The notes: a model not told the origin generated them from the letters alone. A stretch of DNA of 17,706 bases from Pseudorhodobacter antarcticus (GCA_945860375.1 CAMAQR010000066.1:1-17706); one strand, 5' to 3'; positions 1 through 7,603 are shown, counted from the stretch's first letter. Numbers and translations are program-made.

Positions 1-148
1 TCAAGGGCCAAAGCATCCGGGCAACCGCCAGCTCTGCGACAAGCGCGGTCGCCCGGATGCTGGCGCTCGCTTACGCGGCAATCTCGCTAACCCCAAAGTG
101 GCAACATTTTGCGATGCCCTTTGGCTCATTTTTACTCTGCCGTTGACA
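1..148. mobile_element. Terminal part of an insertion sequence, probably IS21-like
   Basis: Read on the minus strand from base 148, the sequence begins TGTCAACGGCAGAGTAAAAA and continues with an A-rich and then GC-rich non-coding end. A TGT terminus followed by this kind of text resembles IS21-family ends as I remember them; no database comparison was made. The boundary is placed at 148/149 because the reading frame of the ADP-ribosylglycohydrolase gene (149-412) follows its family up to there and turns into unrelated residues exactly at the TGT. No transposase residues are recognisable in any frame of 1-148, so this is the non-coding tip, and the transposition genes would lie to the left of the window. 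The target-site duplication cannot be seen because the other end is missing. Confidence 0.6.
12..61. repeat. Long hairpin inside the insertion-sequence end
   Basis: AGCATCCGGGC at 12-22 is the exact reverse complement of GCCCGGATGCT at 51-61. The stem continues inward after one mismatch with ACCGC (24-28) against GCGGT (45-49), leaving a loop of about 16 bases. The total is 16 pairs with one internal mismatch. There is no T-run next to it, so it is not a textbook intrinsic terminator. In an insertion-sequence end it could stop read-through, act as a transposase site, or block outside transcription from entering the element. Confidence 0.6.
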
Positions 149-412
149 CGTATCGTCAAATCGATCTGGACTTGCGATGATGTGTTGCGCCAACAACAGC
201 GTTTGCTCCGTATCATCGGTGACCATGGCAGTGCCCAGACCATGCGATACCGGATGATCGTCATAGGGTGGAACAAAGCTAGTGATTGTGCCATAGTGTT
301 TCTGAATTTCTGAACGCGTCAGGGTTTGTGCAGGCATTCCTAGGGCATCACCCAGGGCCACTCCCATCAGCGCGCCCATTGCCCGGTCTTGTATTTGCGC
401 GCGTTGGAGCAT
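149..412 (-). pseudogene. ADP-ribosylglycohydrolase family protein, 5' remnant cut by an insertion sequence
   Basis: The start codon at 412-410 opens a frame with the family's N-terminal signature: GALMGVALGDALGMPAQ at about residues 13-29, then the metal-binding motif MVTDDTEQTLLLAQ. Family members (DraG/ADP-ribosylglycohydrolase) usually have about 300 residues or more, remove ADP-ribose from a protein or small molecule, and use two magnesium ions. Here only about 88 residues belong to the family. After RFDDT the frame enters the insertion-sequence end at base 148 and continues for about 25 unrelated residues to a stop near base 71. The second half of the domain, with the remaining metal ligands, is therefore missing and the product should be inactive. 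The ATG shares its A with the TGA stop of the GntR gene upstream (TGATG), so the two genes were translationally coupled and the regulator probably controlled this gene. Confidence 0.8.
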
Positions 413-1122
413 CAGAAATCCATTCTTAGGCCAAAGCGCTGCGGGTCGAGAATGCTTTCCACATATTCCAAAACCGTCCCGTCGTCGCAGCGCCCCAGCC
501 GTTCCAGCAGCAGCATCGGTTGCTTGGGCGCGCGGCCCATGACAGCGCTATCGACCGCCGAAAGTGCCGGAATGACCCCCGCCATTTCGGATCCGGACGA
601 GACAAACAATCCCCTGTTCATCAGACTCAGGTTCAAGGACCCGTCCTGCAGCCCGTCGGCCAGAATGCCGGAGAATTCCTCGCGCCAGGGCAAACGGCTG
701 CGTTCCAGCGATATGCCATAGCCTGCTTCCTGGCAGTGGCGCAGCCGATCAACGCACAGGTAATCTTCCGTGGTTTTCAGGAAGGAACCGGCCTTGGAAC
801 AGGCACCACGACGAATATCCAGCACCCGGGTCTCCACGCGCCCTGCCCCGTGTGACAGCGCCACCGTCCAGCCCAGATTACTGTCAATCGTGGTCCCGTC
901 ATAGGTGACAAAAGACCCGATCCCGGTGCGTGTGGTGATCAACCCCTGGCGCGACAGCATCTCCAACCCCCGCCGCACGGTGTTACGGCTGACGGCAAAA
1001 CGCTGCATCAGGTTGCCTTCGCTTTCCAACTGTGCGCCATGCGAGACGCGTCCATCACGGATGTCGCGCTCCAAAGCGTAGGCAATCTGTTCCGATTTCC
1101 CCATCCCGACTTTTGCCGCCAT
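412..1122 (-). CDS. GntR-family regulator, HutC type (winged HTH plus UTRA domain)
   Basis: A DNA-binding transcription factor of about 236 residues. The N-terminal 70 residues are a GntR winged helix: SEQIAYALERDI, then LESEGNLMQRFAVSRNTVRR, then a wing ending GIGSFV. The remainder (about residues 75-236) fits a UTRA effector-binding domain, with CVDRLRHCQEAGYGISLERS and a C-terminal TVLEYVESILDPQRFGLRMDF. In this subfamily the UTRA domain binds a small metabolite that releases DNA. The start is placed at 1122 because AAAGGTGATCAC immediately upstream gives a well-spaced ribosome-binding site and the protein then begins at the usual distance from the winged helix. The same frame stays open to 1200 without family similarity. 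It is coupled to the broken ADP-ribosylglycohydrolase gene downstream, whose control is its likeliest job. The insertion has probably left it without a functional partner in this operon. Confidence 0.88.
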   Translation of the reverse strand: MAAKVGMGKSEQIAYALERDIRDGRVSHGAQLESEGNLMQRFAVSRNTVRRGLEMLSRQGLITTRTGIGSFVTYDGTTIDSNLGWTVALSHGAGRVETRVLDIRRGACSKAGSFLKTTEDYLCVDRLRHCQEAGYGISLERSRLPWREEFSGILADGLQDGSLNLSLMNRGLFVSSGSEMAGVIPALSAVDSAVMGRAPKQPMLLLERLGRCDDGTVLEYVESILDPQRFGLRMDF

Positions 1123-1357
1123 GTGATCACCTTTAGAACCTGTTCCTACCTGTATAGGATCAAGATTGAATAGTGAGTCAATGATTCTATGCCGGAGCAC
1201 AAGACCAGACCAAACCTCGACATGTCTGCTACAACGAGTGGGGGCACTCCATTTATGAGATGAAAATTAACATAACTGATCCCCTGTTGACGAGTTGTGT
1301 CTCCCAGGGTTGATCGTTAACTGTTAACAAGTAACTTCCATTGAGTACCGAAATTGC
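1123..1357. promoter_or_regulatory. Divergent intergenic region between the two GntR regulators
   Basis: This region must hold the promoters for the minus-strand GntR/UTRA gene and the plus-strand FCD regulator. The clearest element is GTTAACTGTTAAC at 1316-1328, two GTTAAC hexamers around a central T, about 30 bases before the FCD start codon. It contains TGTTAACA (1323-1329 plus flank), the kind of short dyad that GntR proteins bind, so it is a candidate self-regulation site. Closer to the other gene, ACCTGTTCCTACCTG (about 1139-1153) repeats a CCTG/ACCTG core. I could not assign -10 and -35 boxes with confidence. Confidence 0.4.
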
Positions 1358-2041
1358 ATGACAAAACTTGCCAGCCTAAAGACAGAGAAACGCTTGCTTG
1401 ACCGTCAAGCCGCAGATCTTATCCGCAATCACATACTCACGGGCGTTCTAGGAGCTGGGGCGCGACTGCTTGAGACCCAATTGTCTGAGCAGCTTGAAGT
1501 AAGTCGTGGCACGGTCCGCGCCGCTTTGGCGGTTCTTGCACGAGAGCGGCTTGTCCAGCAGGTCGCATTCACGCGCTGGCAGGTGTCAGAATCCACGCCG
1601 CGCGATGCATGGGAACTTTACACACTGCGCGCGGTGCTGGAAGGATTGGCAGCCCAACTGGCGGCCGCCAATGTCACCCCCGTGGATGCCAAACGCCTGC
1701 GCGCGACTGTTGCCGAATTGACACGTGCGGTAAGGGATGGCCGCCTTGAAGACGTGACCGATGTGGACTTTCGCCTGCATCAGGAAATCGTGGCCCTTGC
1801 CCATCACAAGCGTCTGGCCGAACAGCATGGCGACATCATGCAACAGGTGCGCTTTCACATGGTGCATTCAGGGTTCTATCCCAAGGATTATTCAGCCCTT
1901 GTCGATGAACATTCCGGGCTGATCGAAGCAGTGATCGCAAAAGATGGCGCCCGCGCCGAACGATTGGCCAGAGGCCATAACGAGGCCGAAGTCAGACTGC
2001 TGGAAGCCCATACCGAAGAAAATCCCCGCATTGCCAGCTAA
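1358..2041 (+). CDS. GntR-family regulator, FadR/FCD type
   Basis: A 227-residue metabolite-sensing transcription factor. The winged helix occupies residues 10-78, with QLSEQLEVSRGTVRAALAVL at 41-60. The all-helical FCD domain follows at about 85-215. The metal-binding set usual for FCD domains is visible: D137 and H141 in DFRLH, H185 in DEHSGLIEAV, and H207 in ARGHNE. FCD domains with these residues generally bind a divalent metal and a carboxylate ligand such as an organic or sugar acid. The gene lies directly upstream of, and in the same direction as, the dehydratase-HyuAB operon, so it is the natural candidate to control the surrounding catabolic genes, probably as a repressor. No strong ribosome-binding site precedes the ATG, so expression is probably low. 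The ligand cannot be told from sequence alone. Confidence 0.92.
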   Translation: MTKLASLKTEKRLLDRQAADLIRNHILTGVLGAGARLLETQLSEQLEVSRGTVRAALAVLARERLVQQVAFTRWQVSESTPRDAWELYTLRAVLEGLAAQLAAANVTPVDAKRLRATVAELTRAVRDGRLEDVTDVDFRLHQEIVALAHHKRLAEQHGDIMQQVRFHMVHSGFYPKDYSALVDEHSGLIEAVIAKDGARAERLARGHNEAEVRLLEAHTEENPRIAS

Positions 2042-2068
2042 ACTGGCGTGGGTGGGCGAACGGCTTTA

Positions 2069-2126
2069 GACAATGAGAAAATTTATTTTTGCTGATTGCT
2101 GACAATATGGCAAAACTGTGATTGTC
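2069..2126. promoter_or_regulatory. Candidate operator region upstream of the dehydratase-HyuAB operon
   Basis: The dyad ATTGCTGACAAT (2095-2106) has ATTG/CAAT arms and matches 11 of 12 bases of ATTGTTGACAAT in the divergent dctP/lyase promoter region (12789-12800). Extra half sites lie around it: GACAAT at 2069-2074, exactly 32 bases before the GACAAT inside the dyad (about three helical turns), and the inverted half ATTGTC at 2121-2126. The surrounding A/T-rich stretch (2076-2090) suits a promoter. A FadR/FCD-type repressor is the expected binder, and its gene ends 27 bases before the first half site. Confidence 0.5.
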
Positions 2127-2148
2127 TCGCTCTATCGGGGGACAGCCA

Positions 2149-3678
2149 GTGGCCACAGCACATGTCGTTTTGCAATTAAAACCGGGGGACGAGGTGGGCG
2201 TTGCCCTACGCGACATCCACGTTGGCGAAGCGCTGTCCCCCTTTGCCGGGTACGCCACTGCCGATATCCCTTTTGGCCACAAGATAGCGCTGCGGGCTTT
2301 GGCCAAGGGCGATGTAGTCCATCGCTTAGGCCAACCCATCGGGCTGGCGCAGGCCCCGATTGCCTTTGGGGCCCATGTGCATCTGCACAATCTTGGGTTC
2401 GAAGCGTCTATGGCCGGGCGCGCCATTGGCACAAGGTTGTCCAATGCAGCACTTTGCCCTAATGGCCAGCGCCCGCGTTTCCGAGGATTTGTGCGCGAAA
2501 GTGGCAAGGTGGCTACCCGCAATTATGTGGGCGTGCTGACCTCTGTGAACTGCTCGGCGCTGGTAGCCCGCATGATCTCCGACCATTTTCGCGATCCCTC
2601 TCGGCTGGCCCCTTACCCCAATGTCGATGGCGTGGTGGCATTGACACACAAGTCAGGGTGCAGTGTGGCTGACGGATCGCGGTCAATGTCGATGCTGCGG
2701 CGCACTCTTGCGGGCTACGCCGAACACCCAAACTTTTCCGGCGTCCTGCTGGTTGGCTTGGGCTGCGAAGACAACCAGATCGACCAACTGGTCGCAGAGG
2801 AAGATCTTCGGCTTAGCCCCGATTTGCAAAAATTGGTGATGCAAGAGACGGGTGGCACAAGGTCCAGCGTGGCGCGGGGGATCGAGATCGTCGAAGAGAT
2901 GCTGGAGCGCGCGAACACTGCCAAACGCCTTCCCGTGCCGGTAAGTGAGATCATGGTCGGCCTGCAATGCGGCGGTTCTGACAGTTTCTCGGGCATCTCG
3001 GCCAACCCGGCCTTGGGCGCGGCTGTTGATCTGCTGGTTTCCAACGGCGGCACCGCCATTCTGGCCGAGACGACCGAGATTTACGGCGCGGAAAACCTTT
3101 TGCTGGAACGCGCAGTAAGCGCCGAAGTCGGCAACCGCCTGATCGGTCTGTTGGATTGGTGGGAGGACTACACCAGAAACGAACCGCAAGGCTTCGACAA
3201 CAACCCATCACCAGGCAATAAGGTAGGCGGGCTGACCACGATTTTGGAAAAGTCCCTCGGGGCGGTGGCCAAAGGTGGCAGCACAAATCTGGTCGACGTC
3301 TACGGCTATGCGCGCAGGGTGGATAAGCCGGGCCTCGTCTTCATGGATTCCCCGGGATTTGACCCGATGTCGGCGACAGGTCAGGTGGCGGGCGGGGCAA
3401 ACCTTATCGCTTTTACCACTGGGCGCGGTTCCTGCTTTGGCTGCCGCCCCGCGCCATCGATCAAATTGGCCACCAACACTGCCATGTTCAACCGTATGAA
3501 AGACGACATGGATATCAACTGCGGTACCATTCTCGAAGGAGACCATTCTATCGAGGCCATGGGCCGGATCATCTTCGACGAGATGATCGCCACAGCCTCG
3601 GGCAAACAGACCAAAAGTGAAAGTCTAGGCTACGGCGATGACGAATTCGCGCCGTGGCATGTCAATGCATGGCTATAG
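2149..3678 (+). CDS. UxaA/GarD-family sugar-acid dehydratase
   Basis: A 509-residue protein of the altronate/galactarate dehydratase family: metal-dependent lyases that remove water from an aldonic or aldaric acid to give a 2-keto-3-deoxy acid. An N-terminal SAF domain covers about residues 5-80 (LKPGDEVGVALRDI), followed by the catalytic part from about 110. Conserved cysteine stations are visible: C171 in HKSGCSVADG, C206 in GLGCEDNQ, C274 in GLQCGGSDSFSG, C429 and C432 in GRGSCFGC, and C458 in INCGTIL. GNKVGGLTTILEKSLGAVAK and GLVFMDSPGFDP are also typical. I prefer the GTG start at 2149, preceded by GGGGGA at good spacing; a TTG at 2122 in the same frame would add nine residues and overlap an operator half site. 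It is first in a five-gene operon, 9 bases before the tautomerase. The substrate is not decided by sequence: altronate, galactarate, sulfolactate or another hydroxy acid are all possible. Confidence 0.88.
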   Translation: MATAHVVLQLKPGDEVGVALRDIHVGEALSPFAGYATADIPFGHKIALRALAKGDVVHRLGQPIGLAQAPIAFGAHVHLHNLGFEASMAGRAIGTRLSNAALCPNGQRPRFRGFVRESGKVATRNYVGVLTSVNCSALVARMISDHFRDPSRLAPYPNVDGVVALTHKSGCSVADGSRSMSMLRRTLAGYAEHPNFSGVLLVGLGCEDNQIDQLVAEEDLRLSPDLQKLVMQETGGTRSSVARGIEIVEEMLERANTAKRLPVPVSEIMVGLQCGGSDSFSGISANPALGAAVDLLVSNGGTAILAETTEIYGAENLLLERAVSAEVGNRLIGLLDWWEDYTRNEPQGFDNNPSPGNKVGGLTTILEKSLGAVAKGGSTNLVDVYGYARRVDKPGLVFMDSPGFDPMSATGQVAGGANLIAFTTGRGSCFGCRPAPSIKLATNTAMFNRMKDDMDINCGTILEGDHSIEAMGRIIFDEMIATASGKQTKSESLGYGDDEFAPWHVNAWL

Positions 3679-3687
3679 GAAAACAAG

Positions 3688-3879
3688 ATGCCGATGATCA
3701 AGGTAGACCTGCACAAGGGGCGCTCACTCGACCAGAAACGGGAATTCGTGTCCGTCATAACCCGCGAGGTGGCGCGCATTCTTGAGTGCACGCCTGACGA
3801 TATCGACATCGTATTTCAAGAGGTCGACAAGCAAGACTGGGCAAAAGGCGGCATCCTCAATTCTGACCGACCCGCATGA
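3688..3879 (+). CDS. 4-oxalocrotonate tautomerase family protein
   Basis: A 63-residue protein with the hallmark of the tautomerase superfamily: proline directly after the initiator methionine (MPMIKVDLHKGRS), which becomes the catalytic N-terminal Pro1 once methionine is removed. The pattern DLHKGRSLDQKREFV followed by TREVARILECTPDDIDIVF fits the beta-alpha-beta fold of about 60-residue 4-oxalocrotonate tautomerases, which assemble into hexamers and interconvert enol and keto forms of 2-oxo acids. An arginine at residue 12 corresponds to the usual substrate-binding Arg11 when counted from Pro1. Its stop overlaps the start of hyuA, so the two are co-translated. Such enzymes are best known from aromatic meta-cleavage pathways, and no ring-cleavage gene is present here. 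A role in ketonising a dienol or enol product of the dehydratase is inferred. Confidence 0.87.
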   Translation: MPMIKVDLHKGRSLDQKREFVSVITREVARILECTPDDIDIVFQEVDKQDWAKGGILNSDRPA

Positions 3880-5948
3880 TGGCGCTTTCGGCGCGGTTGA
3901 GTGTTGATATCGGCGGCACGTTTACCGACCTTGTGCTGTTGCGCAGCGACGGGGTGACCTTTGCCGCCAAAGTGAGTTCCACCCCGAATGCGCCAGAAGA
4001 TGCCGTGATCACCGGCATGGCCGAGGTTATGACTGCTGCTGTGATCACGGCAGGGGCCCTGACCGAAGTGCTGCACGGCACCACGGTTGGGTCGAACACG
4101 TTGTTGCAAAAACAGGGCGCGCGTTGCGGCCTGATCACGACAAAGGGCTTCCGCGACGTGCTCGAGATCGGAAGGCTGCGAACCCCGGGCATGTTCGACT
4201 TGACATGGGACAAGCCCGAACCGCTGATCGCCCGGCGCTATCGCTGTGAAGTGGACGAGCGCGTGCTGGCTGATGGTACGGTGCTCAGGCCCTTGGATGT
4301 GGCCGATGTTGTGCGGGTGGGGGCGTTTCTGGCGGGCGAAGAGATTGAGTCCGTCGCCATTTGCTTCATCAACTCTTACAAAAATCCGGCCAATGAACGA
4401 GCCGCCGCTGATGCCTTTGCGGCGGCTTTTCCCGATATTGCGGTGACGGCTTCGGTTGATGTGCTGCCCGAAACAGGTGAGTATGAGCGGACATCCACTG
4501 CCGCCGTAAATGCCTATGTCATGCCCGCCATCCGCGGGTATCTGCAACGGCTTGAGCAGAAACTGCGCCTTTGCGGCGTCACGGCCCCGCTTTTGATCGG
4601 CAATTCTAATGGCGGGTTGTCGGCAGCTCAAGTGGCACAGGCCAAGCCGGTCTTCTTCATCTCCTCCGGCCGCGCCTCGGGGGCTGTGGGGGCCGAGCGT
4701 CTGGGCGCTTCGATGGGAGAGGCCAACCTTGTGGCCTTTGATATGGGCGGCACCACGGCGTCTGCTGCGTTGATCCATCGCGGCGCCCTCAGCCGCACCC
4801 ATGAATATGAATTCCGCGCCGGCATGTCGGTTCCCTCGCGGTTTATCAAGGCCGGCGGCTACATGATGCGTGTGCCGACCGTGGATGTGGCCGAGGTTGG
4901 AAATGGCGCAGGGTCCATCGCAGCGCTTGATGCCGCAGGGTTGCTGACCGTCGGGCCAAGGTCTGCAGGCGCCTTTCCGGGGCCGGTGTGCTACGGCTTG
5001 GGCGGAACGCATCCCACGGTCACCGATGCAAATGTTGGTCTGGGGTTTTTGCCCACACACCTAGCAGGGGGCACGCTGACGCTGAATGTTACGGCCGCGC
5101 GCGATGCCCTTGCCCGCAGCTTGGCGGAACCGCTCGGGCTGTCGGTCGAGGCTGCAGCCCACGGTGTGCGCGAGGTTGCCAATGCCAACATGGTCCGCGC
5201 CATCCGCGCTGTTACCATAGAGCGCGGCCTTGATCCGCGCGACTTGACTTTGCTTGCCTTTGGCGGCTCTGGCCCAGTTCATGCCTGCGACCTTGCACGG
5301 ATCCTTGGCATCTCGCGCGTGCTTTTCCCCCCCTCGCCTGGTGTTTTCACGGCCATGGGCATGTTGGCGGGCGTGGTTGAGCATCACGAACTGCGCCCTC
5401 TGTCAGGCCCGCTGGAACACTTGCTGCCGGTCGACGGGCTGGTGGACCAGATGCGCCAAGCCGCCACCGCGGCCCTTGTGGCCCAAGGCTACGATCCTGA
5501 AACCATAGTCTTTTCCACCGACATTGATTTACGCCTTGTCGGGCAAGACGCAGCGCTGTCCATCCCAATGACGCACCTTGACCCCGGACAGCTGCGCCCC
5601 GCCTTCATCGCCGCCTACTGCGAAACCTATGGTTACGCGCCAACTGATACGGTCGAGGCCTCTGCCTTGAGGCTGCACGCCCACGCCAGGCGATCTGCCC
5701 CGCTTGATTTTCGCGCGCTGCGTCCGACACCGGTTGGCCCGCAACCGGCCAGTCCGCCGCGCCCCGTGTTTTTTGGGCGGGGCATGTCCACCCTTACCCC
5801 AATCCTTCGGCGCGAAGAGGTCACCGCTGAACGGGTCGGACCCCTGATCATCGAAGGGGCCGACACAACCATCATCCTTCCCCCCGGCGCAAAAATCTCT
5901 CCCAATGCCACCGGTAGCCTGATCGCCATCTTGGAACCCGTCACATGA
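3876..5948 (+). CDS. hyuA: HyuA: hydantoinase/oxoprolinase family, ATP-binding subunit
   Basis: A 690-residue protein, the usual length for the HyuA subunit of ATP-dependent N-methylhydantoinase, 5-oxoprolinase and acetone/acetophenone carboxylase-type enzymes. The N-terminal ATPase signature SVDIGGTFTDLVLL is at about residues 9-22. LHGTTVGSNTLLQKQGA lies near 66-82, the second ATPase motif FDMGGTTASAA near 289, and the late signature FGGSGPVHACDLARILGIS near 461-479, followed by PSPGVFTAMGMLAG. These proteins phosphorylate a carbonyl or amide oxygen of the substrate so that the partner subunit can hydrolyse or carboxylate it. Two in-frame ATG codons (3876 and 3879) both overlap the tautomerase stop. 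The 3' end overlaps hyuB by 4 bases, as expected for a 1:1 complex. Whether the reaction is ring opening of a lactam or imide, or carboxylation of a ketone, cannot be read from sequence. Confidence 0.9.
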   Translation: MMALSARLSVDIGGTFTDLVLLRSDGVTFAAKVSSTPNAPEDAVITGMAEVMTAAVITAGALTEVLHGTTVGSNTLLQKQGARCGLITTKGFRDVLEIGRLRTPGMFDLTWDKPEPLIARRYRCEVDERVLADGTVLRPLDVADVVRVGAFLAGEEIESVAICFINSYKNPANERAAADAFAAAFPDIAVTASVDVLPETGEYERTSTAAVNAYVMPAIRGYLQRLEQKLRLCGVTAPLLIGNSNGGLSAAQVAQAKPVFFISSGRASGAVGAERLGASMGEANLVAFDMGGTTASAALIHRGALSRTHEYEFRAGMSVPSRFIKAGGYMMRVPTVDVAEVGNGAGSIAALDAAGLLTVGPRSAGAFPGPVCYGLGGTHPTVTDANVGLGFLPTHLAGGTLTLNVTAARDALARSLAEPLGLSVEAAAHGVREVANANMVRAIRAVTIERGLDPRDLTLLAFGGSGPVHACDLARILGISRVLFPPSPGVFTAMGMLAGVVEHHELRPLSGPLEHLLPVDGLVDQMRQAATAALVAQGYDPETIVFSTDIDLRLVGQDAALSIPMTHLDPGQLRPAFIAAYCETYGYAPTDTVEASALRLHAHARRSAPLDFRALRPTPVGPQPASPPRPVFFGRGMSTLTPILRREEVTAERVGPLIIEGADTTIILPPGAKISPNATGSLIAILEPVT

Positions 5949-7603
5949 GCGCCATCGACCCGATCACCTTTGCCGTCATCAAGTCGGGCCTTGATACGAT
6001 CGTGGACGACATGGCCTATGCCGTGATGCGCACCGCCCGCTCGCCCATTGTGCGCGATGTTCTGGATTATTCTGTAACGCTGTGTGATGCGCAGGGGCGC
6101 ATCCTGTCGCAGGCCAAGACGGTGGCCCTTCATCTGGGGGCGGTGCCCGACGCGATGGAGGTGATCATTGACCGGTTTGCCGCAGACCTTTTTCCCGGCG
6201 ATGTGATTGTCCTGAACGATCCCTATGACGGCGGCATGCATCTGCCGGACATTTTCATGTTCAAGCCGATCTTTTCTGGCGACCGCCTGCTTGGGTTTGC
6301 CGTCGTGATTGCCCACCACTGCGATGTAGGCGGACGGGTTCCCGGTTCCAACGCATCGGATTCGACGGAAATCTACCAAGAAGGGCTGCGTATTGCGCCG
6401 ATGAAACTCTACGACCGCGGCAAGCCCAATCTGACCCTGTTCAAGATCATCGAAAAGAACGTGCGCTTGCCCGACCTTGTTCTGGGCGACCTCGACGCAC
6501 AATATGCCACCTGCAATATCGGCGAACGCGAGTTGCTGCGGCTTTTTGCGCGCTATGGCGACGCCCTGGAGCCCTATTTCGACTGCCTGATCGATTACGG
6601 CGAAACCCTGACCCGAAAGGCCATCGCCGCTTGGCCGGATGGAGAATACCATTTCACAGACTATATCGACGGTGACGGCTTTTCCGCCGCACCCATTCCT
6701 ATAACCTGCAAGATCACCGTCGCAGGCGACCATCTTTTCGTCGATTTTGCCGGCACCTCGCCGCAGGTGAAAGGGGCCATCAATGCGACGTTAAGTTTCG
6801 CCAAATCGGCCACCTATCTGACTATCCGCTGCGCCTTGGGGCATGATGTGCCCAATAATGCAGGGGTTTATCGCTGCATCACTGTGACGGCACCTAAAGG
6901 ATCGATCCTCAACCCCCGCATGCCTGCGCCCGTCGCGGCCCGCGCTTTGACGGGGTACCGCGTGGTCGACACAGTGATGGGGGCCTTGGCGCAGATAGCC
7001 CCTGCTCGTCTTATGGCCGCAGGCGAGGGCGGCAACACCGTGGTGGCCATCGGCGGCTACCACGGAGAGGATCACAAGCCCTTTGTCCTTGTCGACATGA
7101 TCAACGGGGCATGGGGTGGCCGGTCTGACAAGGACGGGATTGAGGGCATCACCAACCCCAGCCAAAACATGTCAAACCTGCCCGTTGAAACCATCGAAGC
7201 GCGTTATCCCCTTCTGATCGAGGACTACGCGCTTCGACCGGATTCGGGCGGAGCTGGCCGCTATCGCGGGGGCCTTGGCCTTGTGAGGCAATACCAACTG
7301 CTGGCCCAGACGGCGGTTTTGCAACTGCGCGCCGACCGGCATGAACACCCTCCCTATGGGCTTTTTGGCGGCAAATCCGCCGCCAGTTCGCGCAACCTGA
7401 TCGACACCGGAGCGGGTTGGACCCCCCTGCCCGCTAAAGTGACGATTGAAATCACCAAGGGCACCCGCATCCGCCACGAACAGGCGGGTGGTGGCGGATG
7501 GGGCGATCCCGCCCTGCGCGACAAGGCAGCCCTTATCGCCGATCTGCGAAACGGCAAAATATCCGCCCAAAGCGCCCATGACGATTATGGAGTGGACCCA
7601 TGA
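5945..7603 (+). CDS. hyuB: HyuB: hydantoinase/oxoprolinase family, catalytic partner subunit
   Basis: A 552-residue partner of HyuA and a full-length member of the hydantoinase B/oxoprolinase family. Typical blocks are the start DPITFAVIKSGLDTIVDDMA, NDPYDGGMHLPDIFMF near residue 92, HHCDVGGRVPGSNASDSTEI near 124 (histidines and aspartates of the metal site), and QEGLRIAPMKLYDRG. The C-terminal half has LRPDSGGAGRYRGGLGLVRQ, DRHEHPPYGLFGG and the glycine-rich tail EQAGGGGWGDP. In this family the B subunit binds a divalent metal and receives the activated substrate from the ATP-dependent A subunit. The gene starts inside the hyuA stop (ATGA) and its own stop overlaps the SDR start (ATGA). No third, small carboxylase subunit of the acetone carboxylase type is adjacent, which mildly favours an amidohydrolase-like role over carboxylation. 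The substrate is unknown. Confidence 0.9.
   Translation: MSAIDPITFAVIKSGLDTIVDDMAYAVMRTARSPIVRDVLDYSVTLCDAQGRILSQAKTVALHLGAVPDAMEVIIDRFAADLFPGDVIVLNDPYDGGMHLPDIFMFKPIFSGDRLLGFAVVIAHHCDVGGRVPGSNASDSTEIYQEGLRIAPMKLYDRGKPNLTLFKIIEKNVRLPDLVLGDLDAQYATCNIGERELLRLFARYGDALEPYFDCLIDYGETLTRKAIAAWPDGEYHFTDYIDGDGFSAAPIPITCKITVAGDHLFVDFAGTSPQVKGAINATLSFAKSATYLTIRCALGHDVPNNAGVYRCITVTAPKGSILNPRMPAPVAARALTGYRVVDTVMGALAQIAPARLMAAGEGGNTVVAIGGYHGEDHKPFVLVDMINGAWGGRSDKDGIEGITNPSQNMSNLPVETIEARYPLLIEDYALRPDSGGAGRYRGGLGLVRQYQLLAQTAVLQLRADRHEHPPYGLFGGKSAASSRNLIDTGAGWTPLPAKVTIEITKGTRIRHEQAGGGGWGDPALRDKAALIADLRNGKISAQSAHDDYGVDP

Noticed and set aside
98..313. Small plus-strand frame across the insertion-sequence junction
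   Set aside because: It straddles the element boundary and the antisense of the broken glycohydrolase gene. No similarity to IstA or IstB is visible.
3816..5060. A 414-codon open frame on the minus strand inside hyuA
   Set aside because: It lies wholly opposite hyuA, whose motifs are unmistakable. The product is rich in His, Arg and Gln with no family signature, as expected for an antisense frame in GC-rich coding DNA.
5633..6733. A 366-codon open frame on the minus strand across the hyuA/hyuB junction
   Set aside because: It overlaps two well-supported genes, lacks any recognisable domain, and has no convincing ribosome-binding site context.
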